Shown in pieces: positions 1-13,103 of a stretch of DNA of 64,000 bases (positions within the stretch are counted from its first letter, which is position 1; each line of letters opens with the position of its first letter). Under the pieces are notes generated by a model, which saw nothing but the letters and a program-made list of their open reading frames with translations, was not told where the DNA came from and made no database searches. The DNA is taken from positions 4,942,080 to 5,006,079 of the forward strand of contig OZ026562.1 of assembly GCA_964020155.1 (NCBI GenBank), given 5' to 3'. Position numbers and translations under genes: made by a program. The stretch comes from Chondrilla cf. caribensis (Eukaryota > Porifera > Demospongiae > Chondrillida > Chondrillidae).

Positions 1-2030
1 CCATTGTCTGGATTCCATTCCAGAATGACTATTCTGCAGGCAGATTCCAATTTCCATTTTCTCCAAGAATACGAGTCTATTGAGGTTCCAGATGAGCCCA
101 GTTACACTACAGAGGCAGCTGCCATGATGATTAACGCTTCTAAAAATAGATACACTAATATTGTTCCATGTGAGATGCTGATGTGTAAAATTGCTAATTG
201 CTATTCCTTATTGCTGTTTCCGTACGTCTATTTTCTGTTTTCAGTTGACCACAGCCGAGTGAAGCTATCCACAATTAAGGGAGTGGAAGGATCAGACTAT
301 ATAAATGCCAACTTTTGTGATGTGAGTGTGAGCGATCCGGTCAGTAGTGGAGGGTGTTGCATGACTATCATGTGCCTTGTTTCCAGGGTTACATGAAGCC
401 AAAAGGCTACATAGCTACACAAGGTCCATTGCGCAATACAGTGGAAGACTTTTGGCGTATGGTGTGGGAGCAGCAGTCCTATATAATCGTCATGTTGACC
501 AATGTACAGGAGAGAGGGAAGGTGGGCTGGACTAGGTGTGGGTGGGTCTACTTGTGAGTTGAACTACAACTCTGTTTGATTGCAGGAAAAATGTTGTGAA
601 TACTGGCCTTCAGGAGAGATGGAGTGCTTCGGAAGCATTAATGTTACATTTGAATCAGTAGTTACCTTGGCGGACTTCACCATTCGCACTTTCAGTGTTT
701 CCAGAACCACAAATCCTCGCGATGTGAGGACAGTTCGCCAGTTCCAATTCACTGCTTGGCCAGACCATGGTGTTCCGATGTATGCTACATCTATGCTAGC
801 CTTCATCAGACGTGTTCAAGCAGCTGTACAGGAGGTACCGGAGGGAGCTGGTCCCATTATCGTGCACTGCAGTGCAGGTGTGGGCCGTACAGGGACCTTC
901 ATCGTCATTGACAGCATGACTCAAAAAATCAAGGCCGGAGGAGACTCAGTGGATGTGTTTGGTCATGTGACCCTTCTTCGCACAATGAGGAACTTCATGG
1001 TACAAACTGAGGATCAGTACTTCTTCATATATGAAGCAATAGCTGAGTACATCACTTGTGGCTATACTGAGTGTGTTATGGAGGAGCTCCCCACCCATGT
1101 GGACCATCTCATTAGTATCGGAGATGGTGAGGAATTTGCCTTCATTGAGCTGGAGTTCAAGGTGCGTGGGAAAAGCCATGTTTTTCAACCAGTTGAATTC
1201 AAAGTAGTACCTTTTTTTGTTCTAGCATTTGGCCTTGGAGAAAAATGACCCAAATCGCTTCATATGTGCAAACGAGTCTTTCAATAAACAGAAGAATAGA
1301 TTCGTCAACATACTTCCTTGTAAGGCTTCCTTGTAGTCCCTTTCTCACATACATCACTGTTTGTTCCTGTTGCCTACCACCACTAATGTTCTTCCTGTTG
1401 CCTACCACCACTAATGTTCTTCCTTTTGCCTACCACCACTAATGTTCTTCCTGTTGCCTACCACCACTGATGTTTTCCCTGTTGCCTACCACCACTAATG
1501 TTCTTCCTGTTGCCTACCACCACTGATGTTTTCCCTGTTGCCTACCACCACTAATGTTCTTCCTGTTGCCTACCACCACTCATGTTCTTCCTGTTGCCTA
1601 CCACCACTCATGTTCTTCCTGTTGCCTACCACCACCTCTCGTCAAATCATCACACATCCTGTCTGATGGAGTGGTGGTATTAAACTACCGTAATTAGTGC
1701 AACAATTCTTGATTTTGCAATGTTTTTTTCAGTTGACAGTAATCGAGTTACTTTGGAAGGAATTAGGGGAGTCCAAGGCTCTGACTACATCAATGGCAGT
1801 TTTATTGATGTGAGTGGGTGTGGTCTGCATCACAGGAAGGGGTACACAAAAGTACATACTTGAAATCCCATAGAGCTATCAAGTGAGGAAAGCCTTCATT
1901 GCCTGTCAAGCTCCTCTAGAGAACACTCAAGAAGACTTCTGGAGAATGATTTGGATGCACCGTTCACCCATCATTGTGGTACTGACACAGCTCATGGAGC
2001 AAGGAGTGGTGTGTTCCTGCTTGTTATTGG

Positions 2031-2094
<64 letters not shown>

Positions 2095-2847
2095 ATGTGC
2101 AAGCATGTATAGCATTTCTATTGTCTTCAGGAACAATGTGTGCGGTACTGGCCCACAGACCAGCCTATACAATTTGGTGACATCACAGTGGAGCCCCTGG
2201 TGGGGAGACACACCACTACGTATTCATATCGCGAATTTAGACTAGTCCACGAAAAGGTATCTCTTTCTGTCAATGTAGTTGAGCTTGTTGTCATGGTGAT
2301 GTGTTACTTTCCCTTCCAGTCCACCCATACTGTCCGCCATTTCCACTTCCACTGTTGGCCGGAGATGGGCGTACCTAGTACGGGTATTCCCCTTGTTGAA
2401 CTGATCAAGGAAGTGACCAAGATGTACAGTGTCCTGAATTGTACAGATCCCATCACTGTCCACTGTAGCAGTGGAGTGGGGCGTACAGGAGTATTTATCG
2501 CTCTTAGCATCATCATGGAAAGGATGAAACTGGAGTGTGTTGTGGATGTGTTCCAGACCGTCAAAATGCTGCGGATCCAGCGTCCTGCCATGGTCCAGAC
2601 TCTGGTGAGGACCAGGTCCCACACAACACACATTTCGTTATTGTTCACAACTTGACATGTTCTTCTACAGGAGCAGTACCAGTTCTGCTATGACACCACA
2701 GTGGAGGTCCTCTCGAGGTTTGACTCCTTCAAATCACTGCTGAGAAACAGCTCGGGAACAGCTCGTCTTCTAAGGGGAAATTCCAGCGAGGCCACCACAT
2801 TTTTGCCGAAATCACCGACCCCGGGGGCCAGTTATCCAGAATCATAA
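1..2847 (+). CDS. Receptor-type protein tyrosine phosphatase, 3' part (tandem D1 and D2 domains)
   Basis: Cytoplasmic half of a receptor tyrosine phosphatase; the 5' part with ectodomain and membrane segment lies outside the window. Hand-spliced exons: up to 169, 245-321, 387-521, 586-1161, 1226-1319, 1733-1809, 1874-2008, 2131-2256, 2320-2604, 2671-2847 (stop TAA). All junctions are GT-AG and phases match. D1 shows EYESI, KNRY, DHSRVKL, WPDHGVP, the P-loop [10 protein letters not shown] (CX5R) and QTEDQY, so it should be catalytically competent. D2 shows KNRFVNI, DSNRV, WPEMGVP (the general-acid Asp replaced by Glu, common in D2 domains), [10 protein letters not shown] and [17 protein letters not shown]2 keeps Cys and Arg but is probably weakly active or regulatory. 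The D2 wording recalls LAR-type (R2A) phosphatases, but without the ectodomain I do not assign a subtype. The border of the first exon is unclear; a possible acceptor (ctgcag) lies at 34-39. The C-terminal tail is about 40 residues and Ser-rich. Confidence 0.93.
1363..1640 (+). repeat. Intronic 28-bp minisatellite, about 10 copies
   Basis: Ten tandem copies of a 28-bp unit containing TTGCCTACCACCACTAATG sit in the 1320-1732 intron of the phosphatase gene, between the D1 and D2 domains. Copies differ at a few positions (taatg, tgatg or tcatg; ttcttcc or tttccc). No function is visible. Confidence 0.95.
2032..2092 (+). repeat. (TG)n microsatellite in phosphatase intron
   Basis: About 30 uninterrupted TG dinucleotides in the 2009-2130 intron, starting about 23 nt after the 5' splice site, in transcript-sense UG orientation. 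Confidence 0.97.
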
Positions 2848-2985
2848 CTTTTTAAAACCTCTACGTACCATAGAATACATGCCATCTCATAGATCAAGAA
2901 CAGTGTAATTTTTTTTGCATGCTCACATATTAATGACATTCATAGATCCCAAGGTCGTAGGTCGATCGTTTCAATGTTGCAAAAA
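2848..2985 (+). promoter_or_regulatory. Short phosphatase-KDM4 intergenic region (3' end and promoter)
   Basis: Only 138 bp separate the phosphatase stop from the preferred KDM4 start, so it must hold the phosphatase 3' end and the KDM4 promoter. I see no canonical AATAAA and no clear TATA box. The spacing itself is the evidence; the regulatory role is inference. Confidence 0.4.
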
Positions 2986-7080
<4,095 letters not shown>

Positions 7081-7142
7081 AATTAAGTTGTGACAAAGTA
7101 GCTTTCAAAAAGCAACACCAATGACATTGCAATTATTAACAG

Positions 7143-7168
7143 AATAAACAAGCATTGTAAATAATAAA
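7143..7168 (+). terminator. Two AATAAA poly(A) signals of KDM4
   Basis: AATAAA occurs at 7143-7148 and 7163-7168, 63 and 83 nt after the KDM4 stop codon, so the 3' UTR is probably about 100 nt. The transcript end would overlap the 3' end of the opposing kinase gene. Confidence 0.75.
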
Positions 7169-7178
7169 GTGACAGTTC

Positions 7179-9662
7179 TTAACAAAGAAAATCTTTTAAT
7201 AATCGTGACATTGTTGAATTCCATTCTTCGCTACCATAAAAACAGGAACTCCAAATGTTCACTAAATTGCAAAAGAACATAACAGTATTGCAGTTGTGAA
7301 AATATAAGGTCACATGACACTCACATGACTGTTTATCAACCACAATCTGAATGAAGAATGAGCACTGCCTTCCATGGCAGTAGGCAGTGAGTGTCCTCGG
7401 GGAGACATACTGACGGATACCGTAGCTTGTCAACAACATGGACACTTTGACGAACTCGTATGAAGCCGTGTAACGGTGTTTGCTTTTGCTGGGAAAATTC
7501 GTAAGTTCCTTCAAAATAGGCTGTGGAAAGCAACAATTTGTGTCAATGTCTGTAACAAGACTCCAACCATTGCATCACCACCTTTGATTCTGTTAGCTTT
7601 AGTCTGTGCAAGGACAGTGGGGAGTAAATAATTGCACACAATCAAACAAGTGAATAAAGATCACATCTTACTTATCTATCATAATATGATCTGGTACAGT
7701 CACATGACCAGAATCCATCTTCATTGGTACGTCCCTGGGGAAGGGCTTCAATCCTGTTGGTGTAGCAGGTGTATCCGATGGTGTTGGTGTGGGAACTGAC
7801 AAGAATAAACAAACCAAATGTTGGCAGTAAAGGGACTGTGGGGTCAAGGTGAGGGGGTGGGGATGGCAATAAGAGGTGAGGGGGTGGGGATGGCAATAAG
7901 AGGTGAGGGGGTGGGATGGCAATAAGAGGTGAGGGGTGGGATGGCAATAAGAGGTGAGGGGTGGGGATGGCAATACGAGGTGAGGGGGCGGGAACAGTAT
8001 AACTAACATACCATCATCATCATCAATATCCATTGTAGAATCGTCATAGCAACCAGTGGAAAATACAATCACACCAGAAGTAAGTGCTCCTTCGAGATCT
8101 TTGAGAACACGGGAAGCCTTGCTAATGAGCTTTTGATCACATGGTCTGCAAGTGGAGAAGTATAACAATAGCAGAGGTGGAGGGTACATGGACTCTAGTA
8201 TCCCAGTGAGTGGAGGATATACAGAACTCCAATGTAACAACCAGTGAAGGGTAAATAGATAATACTGAAATGAACTGGTTCACTGGTTATTATTTACTGT
8301 ACTAACTTCAGATCAGCAACTCCATTAGCATCAATTTCAATGTCCAGCGCTTGTAAAAAGACACCAACAGCATCTCTACTTCTTTCATTTAGCTAGCAAA
8401 ACAAAGATACAAACATTCAAGCTTGCAAATTAAAGAAGATAATTCCTCAAGTACACCTACACTCAATCTTGTGATGCAACTCACATTTTTAAAAGCAAAG
8501 ATGGAACAACTCACTGTTATGATGCCGTAGGTCTTCTCTGAAATTCGTTTTAATATGTTCTGGCATAGGCCAATGACAGAAAGAGAGTATTGGATGTCAG
8601 GCGCCACCATGGCTGTACGACTATTCATCAGTTGTACCACACCCACTTCCGATAATAACCACACCTCTTCATCAGGTGGGTACCTACAAAATATTAAAGA
8701 TTTAAGTCCTCCAAGAGAACACTAGGCTGCAAATGAGTTTGAACATACTGCACATCATAACCACTTTCAAGGCTTCTTCGAAGTGTGGCTTGATCCCAAC
8801 CTCCAGTAATTGGGTAGGGTAGACACGAAGGATTAGGGTTGGGGTGGCATTCAACACTGGAAGGCTTTCTTGTGAGCATCTCCAGAGAGATCTGCAGTGG
8901 AATCAGCAGAACAGTCAACAATGCACACAAATCACATGACATCAAAGAGACAACAAAGTCACATGATCTCACTTGAGTCTTAGAGATAGAGGTACTTTTC
9001 ATCCATGAGTGGTTCAACATGTCGCTGAGTGTGATACGAAGTTGCTGTGGTGAAATGCCATACAGTTCAATAGATTAGAACAACCCATAGAGCATTCACC
9101 TATTGCTACTTACTGGAGGAAGAAGAAATATCCTATTGAATAAGTCAATCAAGTCTTTGGAAAGAATGGCCTGTAACTCTGTCCACTCAGACCAGAAAAG
9201 TTTATTTTTAAAAGCTTTAGACCTCATGGATCCATCATATTCTGCACAAGAGACAAAGTACAGTTAGGACAGCAATAAGCACGAATGACTTGACTATCGT
9301 GAAATCACCAACTAACCAAATTTAGAAGCAACTTGCTTTTCATTACCAAAGTAAGAATCCAGCTTAGAACAATGCACTGGGAATGGGAAGTAAATCCCCA
9401 AGGGAGCTATCATCCTACACATGGCAGGAATACATATACGGTATACTATTGGCACTTGTACACACAAACACATGCACATCACATCACATCACAACACACT
9501 GACAGTGTAACACACTTGTAACAATCTCCTCTATAACAAATATTTTGATATAACAAAGCAATGATCTCAACCATGTGCTACAGTATCTCATGGGAAATTG
9601 TCCTGATACAGCAAACTCCTGCTTACAACAAACCACTTCTGGTTTGTTGCATGAGGGTTCAA

Positions 9663-9720
<58 letters not shown>

Positions 9721-9745
9721 CACACATACACACCTCACACACACA

Positions 9746-9821
<76 letters not shown>

Positions 9822-10863
9822 CTCCTCATGTAAGGGTCCAAAGACTTGCACTTCTTGACCATGACTTCAATACCGACCTATTATAAATACTTATAACATG
9901 AACACGCTGAGAGCTGTAACAAACATATTGCAATGACTAACAAAGAAAAATAAGGTGACTCCAAGGGACCAGACATCGGCAAACCCCGGGTCATACGATC
10001 TACCCCTTTCGCACAACTCTGGTGATCGATAGCAATTCTGAAAAGAGCAGTAGGAAATCTGATGATACAAATCATAACTTAATATCAACAGAGATTATAC
10101 CAACAGTGCCAATGTTGTGTGTGCTTGTACGCAACACTTCCGACATGTCTTGTTTATGGATGATCTGTTGAGAAATGTAATTAGTGTAATAATGACATTA
10201 AAATTATATAATATTTTATGCATTACAATAAATCCACTTCAACCTGTAACAGATAGTAACCTACTTTATTTGTCCCGAAATCGGTGAGTTTCAGGTTGAA
10301 GTGGCTGTCCAACACACAGTTCTCCGGTTTAATGTCCCGGTGGTAGACCCCCCGAGCGTGTAGGTACATCACGGCGAGTAGCACTTGAGTGAAGTAGTGA
10401 TGAGCTAGCGGTTCGGAGAATGGGTTAGACTGCCCTTCCTTTTCATACGGTCCTGTTACTAAAAAGTTGAACAAATCCGTACCGCTACAAAACTCAAAGG
10501 ACACAAAATTCACGCTGGTCAAAAGGCTTCCTGATTCTGCGGAAGAAACAAAGCGCTTTCAGCAACTCAAAGAATAAAATATACCACAAACTAACTCGTA
10601 TACACTGGCGTCTTGTCCAATGACACCTTAAGTACTTCACAAAGGTTTTCATGGTGGAAGTGCCCTTCCACAAATTCGGCCAAGATAGCCAATTCCTTAG
10701 TCTGGTCTTTGTTATCTGAGAAGAATGTCTTGATGCAAACGTCCCTCTTTGATTCTTCGTCGATAGCCTTCCAACAGGTGCCATAAAAACCACTGAAGAG
10801 CTTCCGAGTAATGCGGTAACGATTTCCAACGCAAGTATTCTGTAAGTCTTGGCCTTCGGCCAT
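7179..10863 (-). CDS. Serine/threonine protein kinase with long uncharacterised C-terminal region
   Basis: Multi-exon minus-strand gene. Exons in transcript order: 10863-10596, 10536-10265, 10164-10105, 10037-9942, 9877-9822, 9414-9317, 9241-9114, 9044-8973, 8891-8749, 8683-8515, 8392-8307, 8145-8012, 7795-7672, then a terminal exon of uncertain frame. Phases agree through 568 codons. Kinase motifs: degenerate Gly loop FSGFYG (24-28), VCIK with K45, HRDIKPEN (D157), DFG (D175), GTNCYRSPE and DVWSLGV; the domain ends near NHSWM (about residue 340). It should be active; the insertion pattern is CAMK/SNF1-like, but I cannot place the family. The C-terminal part has a TP-rich stretch (PTPTPSDTPATPTG) and an acidic run (DIDDDD). 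The phase-compatible ending splices to 7488 and stops at 7179-7181 (671 aa). A different frame ending at 7336 reads well but does not fit the exon 13 donor phase. The start ATG at 10863 has a good context (aaagATGgcc); an in-frame ATG at 10914 is less likely. Confidence 0.85.
7195..7200 (-). terminator. Possible ATTAAA poly(A) signal of the kinase gene
   Basis: ATTAAA reads on the minus strand 14 nt before the candidate stop codon at 7179-7181. If it is used, the kinase CDS must stop upstream of it, which would argue for the alternative ending near 7336. Context does not decide. Confidence 0.35.
7849..7985 (-). repeat. G-rich minisatellite in kinase intron 12
   Basis: About five copies of a 25-27 bp unit (plus strand: ggtgagggggtggggatgg followed by caataaga). 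It accounts for most of the intron between exons 8012 and 7795. Confidence 0.93.
9665..9819 (-). repeat. Long interrupted (CA)n / sense (TG)n tract in kinase intron 5
   Basis: About 155 bp of CA repeats with cct and ata interruptions. On the transcript strand it is (UG)n and begins immediately after the 5' splice site GTTTGTGTG at 9821. Confidence 0.97.
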
Positions 10864-11100
10864 CTTTGTTATGATCAGGTCAGAGTGTACGAGGACGATT
10901 ATAATAGTCGACACTTAATTAGTCTGATATGACGTAGTCGACTGTACGTACTTCCGCTTGCCGTCGATCAGGTTCAGATATTGCAAAATAAATAGACATT
11001 TTTGCACGGCTGCAATGTGGATGAATCTTTAATGGTGGATCTCACAAATTATTGACTCTTATACAGCAATCTTAAATGACTCTGTATCATGTTCTTCTAT
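10864..11100. promoter_or_regulatory. Upstream region of the kinase gene
   Basis: Non-coding region before the kinase start. It contains TGACGTA (10929-10935), resembling an ATF/CREB site, and two GTCGAC/GTCGACT words. No TATA box is obvious. Promoter function is inferred from position only. Confidence 0.35.
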
Positions 11101-11213
11101 TTCAGAACAACAGAGAAGAAAGAGGTTAGTTTGTAAGATAGACTGATGTGTGTTAACCCATTAACCCCACCCCTTATACACACATTAATTTCACTTCTTT
11201 TCTGTATCTATAG

Positions 11214-11320
11214 AAGCCGCAGCTTATACCCACTCGGGATACACAAAGACGTTTACTGATCCAAGTTCACTGAGAAAGCATGTTAGGATACACACACAGC
11301 CAAGGAAAAAAGGCATGTAG
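11214..11320 (+). pseudogene. Decayed C2H2 zinc-finger exon (GLI/GLIS-like finger)
   Basis: After a possible acceptor (ctatag, 11208-11213) the frame reads YTKTFTDPSSLRKHVRIHT before a stop at 11318-11320. This is very close to the last finger of GLI/GLIS-type proteins (C-TK-YTDPSSLRKHV-H). The two zinc histidines are present. Both expected cysteines are Tyr (TAT at 11225, TAC at 11240), each one G-to-A step from a Cys codon. A mini-exon ending at a GTTAGT donor (about 11106-11124) would join in frame. Either this is a degraded fragment or the finger cannot bind zinc. There is no other support for a working gene. Confidence 0.55.
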
Positions 11321-11446
11321 GGCAATGCATATCGTTTGTTAACCTCTTTCCCAATACTATATTTATTGTTTGTCTATACTCTGGATTAAAATGGATGAAA
11401 ATGTGTTGAACAACATTTTAACAGTTCAACCTCTTCAGAAAACAGA
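11321..11446. other. Unannotated spacer
   Basis: AT-rich sequence between the zinc-finger remnant and the first satellite A copies; I see no gene or repeat in it. Confidence 0.5.
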
Positions 11447-12140
11447 GTCCTGAGTGCGCAATGAGCCTCGTGGTGACAATCAAAAAATTCAATTTTTTGG
11501 CTTGTCACCACAGCCTCTCCTGTGTGCACGTGATGCATCATAGCTCAAATCCGAATTTACAGACACACTCCTGGACCTAGTACCTACCTTCTGATAGCAA
11601 AAAGATGCATTTTGATGTGGACCAAAATTTCCCCCCAGTGCCACATATAATAGAATGTATATACTTTGTATGTACATTCATATATGCGTGTAATACGCCT
11701 TGTGGTGATCACTTAAGCAATTTGAGATTTCTTTGCTGGTCACCAAGGGCTACCCAGTGTCCATGCCAAACTCACCAACAAAATTTCGTAAGAATTGAGA
11801 TTGTCCTGAGTGCGCTATAAGCCTCGTGGTGACAAGCCAAAAAATTTTTTGAGTTGTCACCACGGCTTCTCCTGTGTGCACGTGATGCATCATAGCTCAA
11901 ATCCGAATGCACAGACACACTCCTGGACCTAGTACGGTCCTTCTGATAACAAAAAATGCATTTTGATGTCGACCGTAAATTCTCCCCAGTGCCCATATGG
12001 TACACATAATGAAATGTATGTACTTTTGTATGTATATAAGTGTAATATGCCTTGTGGTGATCACCTGAGCAATTGGACATTTCTTTGCTGGTCACCAAGG
12101 GCTAGCCAGTATCCATGCTAAACTCACCAACACAATTTCG
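11447..12140 (+). repeat. Two diverged satellite A monomers
   Basis: Two adjacent copies of the roughly 350-bp satellite that dominates the rest of the window, including the inverted motif GTGGTGACAA...TTGTCACCAC and the words CACTCCTGGACCTAGTA and GATGCATTTTGATGT. The second copy carries the form cccatatgg after the poly-C stretch, like other edge copies. It abuts segment D at 12141. Confidence 0.93.
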
Positions 12141-12147
12141 GACAGGT

Positions 12148-12364
12148 CAGCAGTGTCCACTGAAGTAGTCGCATTGTTGTGAACATATTTTTAACTCTCC
12201 AGAGGTACTTCTCCGAACTGTTTAGTAGGACAGTATTGAAGGACCGAGGTGAGAGGGTCACTAGGTGCATACCTGTAGCTGGTATGTAAAATGTGAATGC
12301 TCTGCTCTTGCCTTCCTGCAGGTCTTCTCCAAACACTTCCAGAGAAATATCACAGTTCTTTGCA
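12148..12364 (-). pseudogene. Possible captured exon in segment D, product unknown
   Basis: The minus strand reads an open, protein-like stretch (CDISLEVFGEDLQEGK through YLWRVKN). It begins after a possible acceptor (tgtcag, AG at 12366-12365). Segment D copy 2 keeps the frame with mainly missense changes, but its acceptor has changed from cag to caa. I do not recognise the protein. It may be a host exon caught in the duplicated segment or a chance frame. Confidence 0.3.
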
Positions 12365-12941
12365 CTGACAGTAACAAGAATTGAGAACTTTTGAATTTAC
12401 CATTCTACTTATTAATAAAATGTAAAAAGTTGATTCAGTCATATTATTCCTCAGTTGAAATTGTTGCAAACATACGTAAGTGTTCCAAACTGATAAAGGT
12501 GACTGACATACTTTCATTTTGAAACCTTTTGGCTTTATAAAACGTCAAATTTAACTACATGTGGGACAATCAGCATCTTGATTTTAATGCCTTAACATCA
12601 ATACAGGACCCACCCCTTTTACACATTCACAGGAAATACCCATTCCCTCTGTTCTAATTAACTGTCACTTAGGTTAAGTTGGGTATACTTATTTAGGCCA
12701 TAGATACTCGTTATTGACAATTAAAATAAACACATAATTACATAATAAATATTAGTTAAAACGGTAATACGTGGGTGCAGCAATAGCTTTCACTCTTTCC
12801 AACCTTATGTTGTCCATAATTTGTTCAAGTATCAAAATACTGTATCATAATGATCACATTAATGAAATGAAGAAATTGTCGGATTTGTAATTAATAAAAA
12901 AGTCACCCACTCAGGGTCAAAGACACCTATATATGGAGAGC
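12365..12941. other. AT-rich left part of segment D, no gene seen
   Basis: No convincing coding sequence. The same sequence recurs at about 45236-45812, so it is duplicated, not unique. Confidence 0.6.
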
Positions 12942-13103
12942 TTTACAGGGACTTTCCACAGAGACTGTGTACTTGCGTCATTCCACGAATGCAGAAGACA
13001 CTATAGATATGATGTGCGGAACCTCGAAAAAAAATGGCGGGACGCATATATAGCGCAAAATTTCTCTAGATTGTGGAACAGCTTGATTTGCATCTCCTCA
13101 ACT

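Noticed and set aside
7336..7536. Frame ending ...VLILHSDCG as the kinase C-terminus
   Set aside because: It reads well as protein, but it needs a phase-1 junction and the strong exon 13 donor (7671) is phase 2. Kept only as an alternative.
9484..9886. ORFs of (TH)n, (HT)n or (CV)n
   Set aside because: Translations of the CA/TG microsatellite in a kinase intron.
10494..10829. 111-codon minus-strand ORF over the kinase first exon
   Set aside because: Alternative frame of the kinase exon. The kinase frame has the conserved motifs and continues across consistent splice sites.
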